Source: Algimonas porphyrae | GTDB lineage: Bacteria > Pseudomonadota > Alphaproteobacteria > Caulobacterales > Maricaulaceae | DNA: 64,000 nt | Direction of reading: 5' to 3' | Assembly: GCF_041429795.1 (NCBI RefSeq) | Contig: NZ_CP163424.1 | Coordinates: 2,234,001 to 2,298,000, forward strand | Part shown: positions 16,241 to 25,513 of the stretch, piece after piece | How positions within the stretch are numbered: the first letter of the stretch is position 1 | Layout: each line of letters starts with the position of its first letter | The notes under the pieces: model-generated | What the model was told of the DNA's origin: nothing | The model's database searches: none | Seen by the model: only the letters and a program-made list of their open reading frames with translations | Made by a program: the position numbers and the translations under genes

Positions 16241-17155
16241 ATGGTATGGCAGGCGACCCTCATCAATGCGATCATCTTTCCGAGCTGGCTGGATAGCACG
16301 GCCTTCAGCATCGGCCCGATCAGTATCGAATGGTATGGCATCGCCTATGTTGTCGGCTTGGTTCTCGCCTATCTTTATGCGGCGCGCGTAGCAGAAACGA
16401 CCCGCTACTGGGTTCCTTCAGGCCCGACACGCGGACCGCAGATCGTTCCGACGCGCGACGATCTCGGCGACCTGATGTTCTATGCCTTCATTGGCATACT
16501 GGCCGGCGGACGGCTCGGCTATGTGCTTTTCTACGATACGGATATGCTGTGGACCGACCCGCTGCAGATCATTCTGGGTATTCGCGGCGGTGGCATGAGT
16601 TTTCATGGCGGATTCCTCGGCGTCTGTGCGGCAGTGGGCTATGCGGCCTGGCGCAAGAACACATCCTATATGCGGTTTGCCGACCTGGCCTGGGTCGGCG
16701 CGCCGATCGGGCTGGGGCTGGTCCGCGTAACCAATTTCGTCAATCAGGAGCTTTATGGCCATCCGACGGATATGCCGTGGGGTGTGATCTTTCCGAATGC
16801 GCCCGATAGCCTGCCACGTCATCCCAGCCAGCTTTATGAAGCCTTCCTGGAAGGTCTGATCCTGTGGCTGATCCTGCGGTTCATGACCAAACGCGGCGCG
16901 CTTTCCAAACCCGGGCTGATTACGGGCGCCGGCGTTGCCGGTTACGGTGTTTTTCGCTTCATGGTCGAATTCGTCCGCACACCCGATCCCATCCCGCAAT
17001 TTGGCATGCTGACGCGTGGCATGGCTTATAGTCTGCCCATGGTCATTGTGGGGCTGATCGTGATCCTCTGGGCGAGCCGTCGTCAGGCGGTGTCGCCGCA
17101 CTATGTCGCCAAATCGGAACCGGCGAGCGAAGAGGCCACGGCGGACAATGGCTGA
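16241..17155 (+). CDS. lgt: Prolipoprotein diacylglyceryl transferase
   Basis: Transfers diacylglycerol from phosphatidylglycerol to the lipobox Cys of prelipoproteins, in the inner membrane. About seven helices. Signature segments: FSIGPISIEWYGIAYVVG, GGRLGYVLFYD, GGMSFHGGFLG and the C-terminal HPSQLYEAFLEGLILW. The ATG at 16241 (MVWQATLINA) gives 304 aa and the usual distance to FSIGP; an ATG at 16181 with AGGAAGG just in front is an alternative. Overlaps midA by 8 nt. The lipoproteins here (15.3, 35.5, 51.9, 55.5, 60.0 kb) are its likely clients. Confidence 0.95.
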   Translation: MVWQATLINAIIFPSWLDSTAFSIGPISIEWYGIAYVVGLVLAYLYAARVAETTRYWVPSGPTRGPQIVPTRDDLGDLMFYAFIGILAGGRLGYVLFYDTDMLWTDPLQIILGIRGGGMSFHGGFLGVCAAVGYAAWRKNTSYMRFADLAWVGAPIGLGLVRVTNFVNQELYGHPTDMPWGVIFPNAPDSLPRHPSQLYEAFLEGLILWLILRFMTKRGALSKPGLITGAGVAGYGVFRFMVEFVRTPDPIPQFGMLTRGMAYSLPMVIVGLIVILWASRRQAVSPHYVAKSEPASEEATADNG

Positions 17156-18251
17156 TCGGCAAGGGGCGACGCCTCTGTCTGCCCGTATCAAGGCCCAGAT
17201 CGCGGATACAGGCCCGATCAACGTCGCTGAATATATGACGCTGTGCCTGCTCGACCCTGTCGATGGCTATTATCCAACGCGCGATCCGCTTGGCAGTGAT
17301 GGCGACTTCATCACGGCGCCGGAGATCAGTCAGATGTTCGGTGAATGTCTCGGTCTCTGGATAGTGCAGAGCTGGCAGGATCTGGGCCGTCCAAAACGGT
17401 TCAACCTTGTCGAACTGGGACCCGGACGCGGCGTGATGATGTCCGACATGCTCAAGGCTGTCGCGCTGGAGCCCGCCTGCCGCAAGGCCGTACAGGTCAC
17501 GCTTGTCGAAGCATCCGCTGCCTTGCAGGCGGTGCAGGCACGAAGTCTCGCCGATCGCGGCGTGACCGTCAGCTGGACGGATCGGCTCGAAGCCGTCGAC
17601 GACGCGCCCTGCCTCATTATCGGCAATGAATTTCTAGACTGCCTGCCAATCCGGCAATTTGTCTATACACAGCAGAACTGGAGCGAACGACGCATTGGCG
17701 TTCAGGATGGCCAGTTGCGGTTCGAAACGGACGGACAGAGCGCCCCTGAGAGCGTCACGAACAGCTTTCCCGGCACCCATCCCACCGCTGTCGATGGCGA
17801 TCTCCTTGAAATCTGTCCGGCGTCCGCGCAGATTGTGGATCATTTGGCCGCGCGGTTCACTGAAACGCCGGGTCGGGCGCTATTTATCGATTACGGCCCG
17901 GAAACGACCGAGTATGGCGATACGTTGCAGGCTCTGAAACGACATGAAAAGGTCGGCGTTTTCAGTGCGCCCGGCGATACGGATTTGACCGCGCGCGTCG
18001 ACTTTTCGGGATTGAAGGCTTTGGCGGACGCAGCAGACCTTCAAGCCCATGGCCCCGTCACCCAGCGCGCATTGCTATCCCGGCTGGGTATCGAGCTGCG
18101 CGCTGTCGCCCTGCTGCGCGGCCATGAAGACGCCCGCCCGAAATTGCTGCGCCAGCTGCATCGGCTGACCGATGATGAGGAGATGGGATCCCTGTTCAAG
18201 GCGGTCTGCCTGAGCGCCCCCGGACTGCCAGACCCGCTGGGTTTCACATGA
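17148..18251 (+). CDS. SAM-dependent methyltransferase, MidA/NDUFAF7 family
   Basis: 367 aa. Family segments are seen: VAEYMTLCLLDPVDGYYPTR, GDFITAPEISQMFGECLGLW, the SAM-binding LVELGPGRGVMMSDML, IIGNEFLDCLPIRQF and ALFIDYGPE. The mitochondrial homologue NDUFAF7 methylates an arginine of complex I subunit NDUFS2; the bacterial substrate is presumed to be NuoD-like, but this is not shown. It overlaps lgt (8 nt) and pgeF (4 nt, ATGA), so lgt-midA-pgeF is one translational unit, an arrangement common in alphaproteobacteria. Confidence 0.9.
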   Translation: MADRQGATPLSARIKAQIADTGPINVAEYMTLCLLDPVDGYYPTRDPLGSDGDFITAPEISQMFGECLGLWIVQSWQDLGRPKRFNLVELGPGRGVMMSDMLKAVALEPACRKAVQVTLVEASAALQAVQARSLADRGVTVSWTDRLEAVDDAPCLIIGNEFLDCLPIRQFVYTQQNWSERRIGVQDGQLRFETDGQSAPESVTNSFPGTHPTAVDGDLLEICPASAQIVDHLAARFTETPGRALFIDYGPETTEYGDTLQALKRHEKVGVFSAPGDTDLTARVDFSGLKALADAADLQAHGPVTQRALLSRLGIELRAVALLRGHEDARPKLLRQLHRLTDDEEMGSLFKAVCLSAPGLPDPLGFT

Positions 18252-19000
18252 GCCCGCCTGTTGTCACGCATCCATCCTTGCCAATGCCACATGGATTTTT
18301 CGGCCGCAAAGGCGGTGTCTCAACAGGCGTCTATAACAGCTTGAATTGCGGCTTGGGGTCCGACGATGCGCCGTCCGCCGTGCAGCAGAACCGCGATAAT
18401 GTCCGCAAAGCGCTCGGCGCGGATCACCTCGTCAGCCTGCGACAGGTCCATTCGCCCGACGTCATCATCATCGACACCGCCCCGGCGGAACGCCCCGAAG
18501 CGGACGGGGTCGTGACACGGACGCCAGGACTGGCTCTCTCCGCCCTTTCAGCAGATTGCGGTCCCGTGCTGTTCTGTGACTTGGACGCGGGCGTGATCGC
18601 GGCCTGTCATGCGGGCTGGCGCGGGGCGCTGTCCGGCATCGTTGAAAGCACTGTTGCCGCCATGTGCGAAGTCGGTGCGTCTCCCACTTCGATCAACGCC
18701 GTGCTGGGCCCCTGTATCGGGCCAGGCCATTACGAAGTCGGCGCAGACTTTCGCGACACATTCCATGCGGTCAGCGAACTGTATGACCGCTTCTTCGAGG
18801 ACGGTCCGTCAGGCCGCCCCCATTTCGATTTGCCGGGGTTCATTCTGTCCCGCCTGCATGATTGCGGGGTCGCAAGCGCAGCCTGGACGGGCCAGTGCAC
18901 CTATGCCGACGCGAGCCGTTATTTCTCCTACCGGCGGAATACGCATCAAGGCATTGATGGCTATGGCCGCAACATATCCGCAATAATGCTTCCAGACTGA
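18248..19000 (+). CDS. pgeF: Peptidoglycan editing factor / purine nucleoside phosphorylase (YfiH, laccase domain)
   Basis: 250 aa, DUF152 family. Zinc ligands and active-site residues are visible: HGFFGRKGGVSTGVYNSLN, LRQVHSPDV, SADCGPVLFCD, AACHAGWRGALSG and VLGPCIGPGHYEVG. Family members cleave purine nucleosides (LACC1-like activity) and in E. coli correct mis-incorporated L-Ser in peptidoglycan precursors. It is the third gene of the lgt-midA-pgeF unit. No signal peptide, so cytosolic. Confidence 0.93.
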   Translation: MSPPVVTHPSLPMPHGFFGRKGGVSTGVYNSLNCGLGSDDAPSAVQQNRDNVRKALGADHLVSLRQVHSPDVIIIDTAPAERPEADGVVTRTPGLALSALSADCGPVLFCDLDAGVIAACHAGWRGALSGIVESTVAAMCEVGASPTSINAVLGPCIGPGHYEVGADFRDTFHAVSELYDRFFEDGPSGRPHFDLPGFILSRLHDCGVASAAWTGQCTYADASRYFSYRRNTHQGIDGYGRNISAIMLPD

Positions 19001-19069
19001 ATTGCGCGCGCGCCTTCGGAGCGCTAGAGGCCACGCAGCGTCGAGGGATCACGCGCGAGGGATCACACC

Positions 19070-20011
19070 ATGAAACTGATTAGCGGTACTGCTAACATGT
19101 CGCTGGCCGGCGGCATTGCCGATGTTCTGGATGTCCCCCTGACGGATATCGATATTGAACGCTTTCGCGATCAGGAGATTTTCGCGCGGATCAACGAAAA
19201 TGTCCGCGGCGAGGACATTTTCCTGATTCAGCCTACGTCCGCCCCGGCCAATGACCACCTGATGGAGCTGCTGATCCTGATCGACGCGCTGGTGCGCGCG
19301 TCCGCGCAGCGTATCACCGCGGTCGTCCCCTATTTCGGATACGCCCGTCAGGACCGCAAGACGGGCGGTCGCACCCCGATTTCCGCCAAGCTGGTCGCCA
19401 ATCTGATTAGCAAGGCCGGAGCCGACCGCGTTCTGACGGTCGACCTGCATGCCGGGCAGATCCAGGGCTTTTTCGACATTCCGACCGACAATCTGTTCGG
19501 ACAGCCTGTCTTCGTCGACGACATCAAGGACCAGTATAGCGTCAAGGAACGGGACGGATTGCTGTTCGTGTCACCGGATACTGGCGGCGTCGTCCGGACG
19601 CGGTCCATTGCCAAGAAATTCGATGCCGATATCGCCATTGTCGACAAGCGCCGTCCCAAGGCAGGTGAATCCGAAGTGATGAACATTATCGGCGAGATTG
19701 AAGGCCGCGACTGCATCCTTTATGACGACATCATTGATAGCGGCGGCACCATCGTCAACGCCGCCTCCGCCCTGATGGATCAGGGGGCCAAGTCCGTTTC
19801 GGCCTATATCACCCACGGTGTGCTGTCCGGCCCGGCGGTGGAGCGGATCACGGGGTCCGTGCTGAAAGAGGTCGTGATTCTCGACACGATCGGCCAGCCG
19901 CAGGCGGTGAAGGACTGCAAGAAGATCCGCGAGTTGTCATCAGCACGCCTGCTCGGCGAAGCGATCCGGCGCATCGCCAATGATGAGAGCGTATCAAAGC
20001 TGTTCGGGTAA
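19070..20011 (+). CDS. prs: Ribose-phosphate pyrophosphokinase
   Basis: Makes PRPP from ribose 5-phosphate and ATP; PRPP feeds purF and apt in this window. 313 aa, class I. Motifs: [49 protein letters not shown], the [13 protein letters not shown] flexible-loop region and the PRPP loop [18 protein letters not shown]. It is preceded by an 11-bp direct repeat that duplicates the GAGG ribosome site. The gene stands apart from pgeF by 69 nt. Confidence 0.97.
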   Translation: MKLISGTANMSLAGGIADVLDVPLTDIDIERFRDQEIFARINENVRGEDIFLIQPTSAPANDHLMELLILIDALVRASAQRITAVVPYFGYARQDRKTGGRTPISAKLVANLISKAGADRVLTVDLHAGQIQGFFDIPTDNLFGQPVFVDDIKDQYSVKERDGLLFVSPDTGGVVRTRSIAKKFDADIAIVDKRRPKAGESEVMNIIGEIEGRDCILYDDIIDSGGTIVNAASALMDQGAKSVSAYITHGVLSGPAVERITGSVLKEVVILDTIGQPQAVKDCKKIRELSSARLLGEAIRRIANDESVSKLFG

Positions 20012-20106
20012 CGTCGGCTCTGTTCAGGCACGCGTTTGATACCCGCAAGCCTGAAACGGCATATGCGAAGTCGGAACCCTGTGCCGAATATGAGAAAGAT
20101 GATAAG

Positions 20107-22245
20107 ATGGGCTTTTTCAACCGATTGATCGCCAAGAGCGTCCTGGCCCTCGCGTTTGGCCTGCCGACAGTTGCACTGGCACAGGATGCGGACCGCATCG
20201 AAACCTTGGTCACGGTTGACGCTGACATCACACAGATTACGCCGTTCACGCTTAACGACCCGATGAGCGACGTAACCAGCGTCGTTTGTCCCTTCAAAGA
20301 TAGGGTGGATTACGAACCGGGTCGCGTGAAGTGCGGCTTCATCACTGTTCCCGAAAACCGTGAAGTCCCGGACAGCCGCATGATCCGGATCGCCTTTGCT
20401 CAGATTCTCGCCGAAGGGCGTCTGGAAGATGCGGATGATGAAGATGGGTCGGCCGATAATGAAGACGAGATCGTCGTGCGTGAAGACCCGGTCGCATATC
20501 TGACAGGCGGTCCCGGCGTTGGTATTTCCGTTTATGTCGAGCGCTTCCTCGACCATGAGATGACAGAGACGCGCGATCTCTACATCCTCAATCAGCGCGG
20601 CATTGGCGCGTCAGAGGAGCTCTGCCCATTTTACAGCCAGACCCGGCGAGAGCTGGTTCTGTCGACCACGACGGAAGAAAGCGAACGTGAAGATGCCCAG
20701 CGCATGCTGGATTGTTTCGAAGCCGCGACAGCGCGCGGCATCGACCTGCGCGGTTATAATACGGTCGAGAATGCCCGGGATGTCCGCGCTCTGCGTCGCG
20801 CCCTCGGACTTGAGACATGGAATGTCTGGGGTATCAGCTATGGAAGCCACCTGGGTCAAATGCTGGTCAATGTTGACCCGGAAGGCATTCGCGCCCTCGT
20901 CCTTGATGCCATTGTACCGAATGATCTCGGTGATCTGATGCGGCTGCACCGCTGGATCGACCGCGATTTCGGTCTGATATTCGAGGAATGCGAACGTCAA
21001 CAAGCGCGAACCTGCAACGATCTGGAAACACGCATGTCGGCCGTTTTCGACAGGCTGATGGACACGCCATTAGCGATCCCGGCGATGGACGAGGAAGTAT
21101 TCCCGTCCGGCAGCATGGTTCTTCCTGCCGCAATCGTCGCGTTCGCGCCGTTCCAGATGATGTATGAGCAGGACGAACATCCGGCCATCCCAGCCGTCAT
21201 GACAGCCCTGATCGACATACTCGAAACCCAGGACCCGGAGGTCATGAAAGGGCTTGCCGGAGCCGGACAGGATGGCTTGCCCGACTATTCCGAAGCCATG
21301 GGCGCAGCCATTCGCTGCCTTGATGGTTACACAGCGGCGCAAGCCGATATAGCCGCCGAGGATTTAGCCGAAAATCCGCGCTTCGCGGGCGGCGTGTTTA
21401 CAGTCGAGGGTAGCCTTGCCGCCGCCAATGCCTGTATCGATGCGGGTCTCGCCCCCCGAGACCGGTCTGACTACCAGCTCATTCAAACATCTATACCGAC
21501 GCTGATTGTCAATGGCGAGTGGGATCCAATCACGCCGCCTCCCCTCGCCGAACGCATCGCCCCCGGTTTCACCAATGGTCGCCTCATCATTGTGCCTTAC
21601 GCCGGACATGGACCGACACGGTCCATGTCCGAATGCGGGACTCAGGTCATGACTGATTTCTTTGACAATCCAGTTCAAGACCTTTCCGCGCTCGACGCCA
21701 GTTGCCTTGAAAAGGGTCCGGAACCGCCTAAATTCGTCACTTATCTGCAGTCCCGCGCCACATTGAAGCTCGCCGGTATGGCAATTGAGGACGAGAAGTC
21801 TCTGATTGCGCCAGCCATTTATGCCGGGACACTGATATTCACACTGCTGGCCGCCCTGATCGCGATTGCTTTCGGCGTTATCGCCCGTCGCTTTGCCGGA
21901 ACCAGCACATATTTGCCTAACCCTGGCCCCGCCCGGACACGGGTCCTTGGCTTTTCGAGCGCGTTTTCGTCCTTGCTAGGCGTTAGCCTGATTGGCGCGG
22001 GCGCCGCAGCAGCTATGGAGATATCCGAGATCAGCTTGCTTGCTGGCTTTGCACCGCCAGCCAAGCTTGGATCTATCTTCGCAATGCTCGGCGGTTTGCT
22101 TGGCTTTGTCACGATCGCTGTTGCGTTGACAACTAAGTCCCAGCGTCCGCTCCGGTGGCGCACGCTGATTGGCCTCCCGCTGACAGGTCTCGCGGCCATT
22201 CTGTCGGCCATATTGCTGATAAGATGGGATTTAGCACCCTGGTAG
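20107..22245 (+). CDS. Exported S33-type alpha/beta hydrolase with a C-terminal membrane domain
   Basis: 712 aa. Signal peptide at 1-25 (cleavage after ALA, before QDAD). The alpha/beta-hydrolase core (about 60-540) has oxyanion GGPGVGIS, an acidic insert (DDEDGSADNEDE, about 110-122), NQRGIGAS, nucleophile elbow G-I-S244-Y-G, the TAP-like C-terminal module with D473 (NGEWDPITPP) and H501 (YAGHGPTRS). This matches the secreted proline/tripeptidyl aminopeptidase S33 family. Unusually, about four transmembrane helices follow (about 568-590, 620-642, 654-678, 690-710), tethering the enzyme at the inner membrane with the catalytic part outside. Substrate unknown. Likely own promoter between prs and it. 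Confidence 0.88.
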   Translation: MGFFNRLIAKSVLALAFGLPTVALAQDADRIETLVTVDADITQITPFTLNDPMSDVTSVVCPFKDRVDYEPGRVKCGFITVPENREVPDSRMIRIAFAQILAEGRLEDADDEDGSADNEDEIVVREDPVAYLTGGPGVGISVYVERFLDHEMTETRDLYILNQRGIGASEELCPFYSQTRRELVLSTTTEESEREDAQRMLDCFEAATARGIDLRGYNTVENARDVRALRRALGLETWNVWGISYGSHLGQMLVNVDPEGIRALVLDAIVPNDLGDLMRLHRWIDRDFGLIFEECERQQARTCNDLETRMSAVFDRLMDTPLAIPAMDEEVFPSGSMVLPAAIVAFAPFQMMYEQDEHPAIPAVMTALIDILETQDPEVMKGLAGAGQDGLPDYSEAMGAAIRCLDGYTAAQADIAAEDLAENPRFAGGVFTVEGSLAAANACIDAGLAPRDRSDYQLIQTSIPTLIVNGEWDPITPPPLAERIAPGFTNGRLIIVPYAGHGPTRSMSECGTQVMTDFFDNPVQDLSALDASCLEKGPEPPKFVTYLQSRATLKLAGMAIEDEKSLIAPAIYAGTLIFTLLAALIAIAFGVIARRFAGTSTYLPNPGPARTRVLGFSSAFSSLLGVSLIGAGAAAAMEISEISLLAGFAPPAKLGSIFAMLGGLLGFVTIAVALTTKSQRPLRWRTLIGLPLTGLAAILSAILLIRWDLAPW

Positions 22246-22396
22246 CCTCAAAGCGTCTGCCCCATACGCCTGACGCCACCGCTTGCATCCTTTCGGACAG
22301 TACCCTAAAGGCGCGCGCGAACGAGCCGTCCATCCCATTTCAGAGGATCAGGGCGGCTTTTACTTTAACCCGAACACAGTAAGTAGGAGTATTCCG

Positions 22397-23056
22397 ATGA
22401 GTGTTGTTCTTGATGTGACTGTCCGTGATGACACGGGCACAGGCGCGGCGCGCGAAGCGCGACGCAATGGTATGGTACCAGGTGTGATCTATGGCGGCGA
22501 CGAAGACGCCGTGGCCGTAGCCGTGAAGATGAATGAAGTGCTGAAAGCCATGAATACCGGGGACTTCCTCGGCTCCATGATCGAATTGTCGCATGAGGGC
22601 AAAAAGCAGAAAGTCTTCACCAAGGACGTCCAATTTCACCCTGTCACGGATTTCCCGCAGCATGTCGATTTCTACCGCGTGACGAACAAGACGCTGATCG
22701 ACGTGGAAGTCACTGTGAACTTCGTCGGCGAAGAAAACTCTCCGGGCCTGAAAGAAGGCGGAACGCTGAACGTCGTGCGCTACAGCATCGAAGTCACCTG
22801 CCCTGCCGGTGATATTCCGGATCACTTCGAGGCCGATGTGTCCAAGATGGAAATCGGCGACACGCTGAACATTTCCGACATCGACATGCCCAAAGGTGCG
22901 AAGCCGACCATCACGGATCGGGACTTCACGATTGCAACTGTCGTCGCATCGCGCGCCGCAGTCGAAGAAGATGCCGAGGAAGATGTCGATGCTGACGAGG
23001 TTCCAGCCATCGAGCAGAACCCTCAGATCGATACGGATGGTGACGGCGAAGCCTAG
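22397..23056 (+). CDS. rplY: 50S ribosomal protein L25/general stress protein Ctc
   Basis: 219 aa, the long (Ctc) form with an L25 N-terminal domain binding 5S rRNA (DDTGTGAAREARRNGMVPGV, VIYGGDEDAVAVAVKMNEV, FHPVTDFPQHVDFYRV) and the C-terminal TL5-like beta domain. It ends with an acidic tail (VEEDAEEDVDADEVPA). The start is fixed by TAGGAG five nt before ATG. The rplY-pth order is conserved. The 150-nt leader upstream holds no ORF I can support; it may contain the promoter. Confidence 0.96.
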   Translation: MSVVLDVTVRDDTGTGAAREARRNGMVPGVIYGGDEDAVAVAVKMNEVLKAMNTGDFLGSMIELSHEGKKQKVFTKDVQFHPVTDFPQHVDFYRVTNKTLIDVEVTVNFVGEENSPGLKEGGTLNVVRYSIEVTCPAGDIPDHFEADVSKMEIGDTLNISDIDMPKGAKPTITDRDFTIATVVASRAAVEEDAEEDVDADEVPAIEQNPQIDTDGDGEA

Positions 23057-23094
23057 TGCTTCGCTGGCTCTTTTCTCGCAGAGAGCCTGAAGAC

Positions 23095-23679
23095 ATGTCC
23101 ACGATTGGGCAGCTCTGGGTCGGCCTTGGCAATCCGGGTGCGAAACACGCGCTCGATCGTCACAATATCGGATTCATGGTCGTCGACGCAATTGCCGACG
23201 ACCATGGTTTCAGTGCCGCTCAAGCCAAGTTTTCCGGCCTGGTGCGGACAGGTACGATTGAGGGTCAGAAAATTCTGATCCTCAAACCGACCACATTCAT
23301 GAACAAATCGGGCGTTGCGGTGCAGAAGGCCATGGCCTTCTACAAGATCCCGCTCGACCGTGTGAGCGTCTTTCATGACGAGCTCGATCTCGCCCCCGGC
23401 AAGGTCCGCGTGAAAATGGGTGGCGGTCTGGCTGGGCACAACGGGTTGAAATCGATCAACCAGATGTGCGGTGGACCTGACTTTCAGCGTATCCGCCTCG
23501 GCATTGGCCATCCGGGTCACAAGGACCGTGTGTCGGGCTATGTCCTGTCCGGCTTCGCCAAGGATGAAATCGATATGCGCGACGATCTCTGCAACGGGAT
23601 CGCCCGCTATGCCAACCATCTCGCCAAGGACGATCCGGAACTGTTTCAGACACGCGTCGCGGAATATATTGTCAAATAA
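23095..23679 (+). CDS. pth: Peptidyl-tRNA hydrolase
   Basis: Releases peptides from stalled peptidyl-tRNA. Landmarks: QLWVGLGNPGAKHALDRHNIG containing the catalytic His (DRHN), KPTTFMNKSG, VFHDELDLAPGKVRVKMG, GGLAGHNGLKSI and RLGIGHPGHKDRVSGYVLS. The ATG at 23095 gives 194 aa, normal for Pth. An upstream in-frame GTG at 23056 overlaps the rplY stop by 1 nt and would add 13 residues (MLRWLFSRREPED); I prefer the ATG because the N-terminus then matches the family. Confidence 0.95.
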   Translation: MSTIGQLWVGLGNPGAKHALDRHNIGFMVVDAIADDHGFSAAQAKFSGLVRTGTIEGQKILILKPTTFMNKSGVAVQKAMAFYKIPLDRVSVFHDELDLAPGKVRVKMGGGLAGHNGLKSINQMCGGPDFQRIRLGIGHPGHKDRVSGYVLSGFAKDEIDMRDDLCNGIARYANHLAKDDPELFQTRVAEYIVK

Positions 23680-23681
23680 TT

Positions 23682-23794
23682 CCCTTCTCCCTTGAGGGAG
23701 AAGGTGGCCGAGCCGGATGAGGGTACTCCCCATCCCACGTCGGCACACCCTCACCCCCGGCTTCGCCGGACCCTCTCTCTCAAGAGAGAGGGGA
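23682..23794. repeat. Palindromic extragenic repeat (REP-like) between pth and ychF
   Basis: Two hairpins face each other. CTTCTCCCT-TG-AGGGAGAAG near 23685-23703 is a perfect stem; CCCTCTCTCT-CAAGAGAGAGGGG closes the other end near 23771-23793. Between them AGCCGGATGAGGGT and ACCCTCACCCCCGGCT are near-inverted copies, so the whole 113-bp element is an imperfect palindrome. Its wording (CCCTTCTCCC...GGTGGCCGAGCC GGATGAGGG) is that of dispersed intergenic repeats of many alphaproteobacteria. It could also attenuate transcription into ychF. Confidence 0.8.
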
Positions 23795-23813
23795 GTTCAA
23801 AAGGTTTTGTCCT

Positions 23814-24911
23814 ATGGGTTTCAAATGCGGCATCGTCGGGCTTCCCAATGTCGGTAAGTCCACGCTTTTCAATGCTTTGACAAAAACAGCGAATGCGCAG
23901 GCCGCCAATTACCCGTTCTGCACGATCGAGCCGAATGTCGGCGATGTCGCCGTGCCGGAACCGCGCCTGTTCAAGATCGCGAAGATCGCCGGCTCGGCCT
24001 CGATCATTCCGGCGCGGATGAATTTCGTCGATATTGCAGGTCTCGTAAAGGGTGCATCCAAGGGAGAAGGCATGGGCAATCAGTTCCTCGCCAATATCCG
24101 CGAGACCGACGCCATCATCTATGTGCTGCGCTGTTTTGAGGATGAGGACATCACCCATGTCGAAGGTCGGATCGACCCGATGGCCGATTACGAGACCATC
24201 GAAACAGAGCTGATGCTGGCCGACCTTGAAAGCCTCGAAAAGCGCAAGCCGGGCCTGGAGAAAAAGCTGAAGCAGCGTGACAAGGATGCCGAGCAGACCA
24301 TGCGCCTGATCGAAACGGCCATCGCCGTTCTTGAACAGGGTCAACCCGCCCGGACGGTCGAGATCGACGATGACGACCGGAAAGCCTGGCGGATGCTGCA
24401 ACTGCTGACGACCAAACCCGTCTTGTATGTCGCCAATGTCGATGAAGACAGCGCTGCGACGGGTAACGCCTATTCCGACAAAGTCGTCGCCCACGCCGAA
24501 GCCGAAGGCAGCCAGGCTGTGATCATCTCCGCTCAGATCGAATCCGAAATGGCCGTGCTCGAAGACGAGGAACAGGCGGAATATCTCGACGCGATCGGAC
24601 TGGAAGAGCCCGGTTTGAACCGCCTGATCCGCGCCGGTTATAATCTGCTAGGACTACAGACCTATTTCACGGCAGGCCCTAAGGAGGCCAGGGCATGGAC
24701 CTTCCGCGATGGCTGGACAGCCCCGCGCTGCGCCGGGGTCATTCATGGCGATTTCGAAAAAGGCTTCATCCGCGCCGAAACGACCGCCTATGACGACTAC
24801 ATTGCGCATGGCGGCGAACAGGGCGCGAAAGAAGCGGGAAAGGTCCGCCAGGAAGGCAAGGAATACATCGTCAAGGACGGCGACGTGATGCTGTTCAAAT
24901 TCAACGTTTGA
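23814..24911 (+). CDS. ychF: Redox-regulated ATPase YchF (Obg-like)
   Basis: 365 aa P-loop NTPase of the Obg/TRAFAC class that prefers ATP. G1 is GLPNVGKSTLFNALT, then NYPFCTIEPNVG (switch I), DIAGLVKGASKGEGMGNQFL (G3), a coiled-coil insert (about 130-175), NVDE in place of NKxD, and a C-terminal TGS domain (GLQTYFTAGPKEARAW). It associates with ribosomes and responds to oxidative stress in other bacteria. It follows pth, a frequent pairing, but is separated from it by the palindromic repeat. Confidence 0.96.
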   Translation: MGFKCGIVGLPNVGKSTLFNALTKTANAQAANYPFCTIEPNVGDVAVPEPRLFKIAKIAGSASIIPARMNFVDIAGLVKGASKGEGMGNQFLANIRETDAIIYVLRCFEDEDITHVEGRIDPMADYETIETELMLADLESLEKRKPGLEKKLKQRDKDAEQTMRLIETAIAVLEQGQPARTVEIDDDDRKAWRMLQLLTTKPVLYVANVDEDSAATGNAYSDKVVAHAEAEGSQAVIISAQIESEMAVLEDEEQAEYLDAIGLEEPGLNRLIRAGYNLLGLQTYFTAGPKEARAWTFRDGWTAPRCAGVIHGDFEKGFIRAETTAYDDYIAHGGEQGAKEAGKVRQEGKEYIVKDGDVMLFKFNV

Positions 24912-24961
24912 TGGCACACCCCGCTCACACCGAAAAAATCGGGATGAGCGTAGTTAAGGGT

Positions 24962-25513
24962 TTACTCCCCCTCAAATGCCACGAGTGTTTTCACCGGGAC
25001 ATCTTGCGAGCGAACTCGGTCGGCCCCGCCTAGATCCGGCAAGTCCACGAGGAATGCGGCACCGACGAGATTGCAGCCGGTCCGCTTAAGCAGCGAAATC
25101 GCCGCCTCAGCCGTTCCACCTGTCGCGATCAGATCGTCCACGAGCAGGACCGTATCGTCTTCGCTGGCAGCGTCGGCATGGATCTGCAGTGTGTCTGTGC
25201 CGTATTCGAGAGCGTAATCCTGCTCCAGCGTGTCGAAGGGCAGCTTGCCTGCTTTGCGGACCGGGATGAAACCGACGCCAAGTTCGATCGCGACAGCCGT
25301 GCCGAAGATGAAGCCGCGGGCATCGATGCCCGCCACCGCCGTCACACCCGTATCGCGGTAAGGGGCGGCCAGTTGTTCAACGGCGGCTTTCAACGCCGCC
25401 GGATCGGCAAGAAGGGTCGTGATGTCGCGGTACTGAATGCCCGGCTTGGGAAAATCTGGAACCGTCCGGATGATGGATTTCAGATCGATCATCTCGAGTC
25501 TTTGATCAGGCAT
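24962..25513 (-). CDS. apt: Adenine phosphoribosyltransferase
   Basis: Salvages adenine to AMP using PRPP. 183 aa; IRTVPDFPKPGIQYRDITTL at the N-terminus, GIDARGFIFGTAVA, FIPVRKAGKLPF and the PRPP loop VLLVDDLIATGGTAEAA are all diagnostic. ATG at 25513 overlaps the GST stop by 8 nt; an ATG seven codons later (MIDLKSI) is equally possible. It is the last gene of the leftward series running from DUF1285. Confidence 0.95.
   Translation of the reverse strand: MPDQRLEMIDLKSIIRTVPDFPKPGIQYRDITTLLADPAALKAAVEQLAAPYRDTGVTAVAGIDARGFIFGTAVAIELGVGFIPVRKAGKLPFDTLEQDYALEYGTDTLQIHADAASEDDTVLLVDDLIATGGTAEAAISLLKRTGCNLVGAAFLVDLPDLGGADRVRSQDVPVKTLVAFEGE

Noticed and set aside
23682-23794. Intergenic palindrome as a simple terminator of pth
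   Set aside because: No T-run follows the hairpins and the composition matches dispersed repeats, though an attenuating effect is possible.
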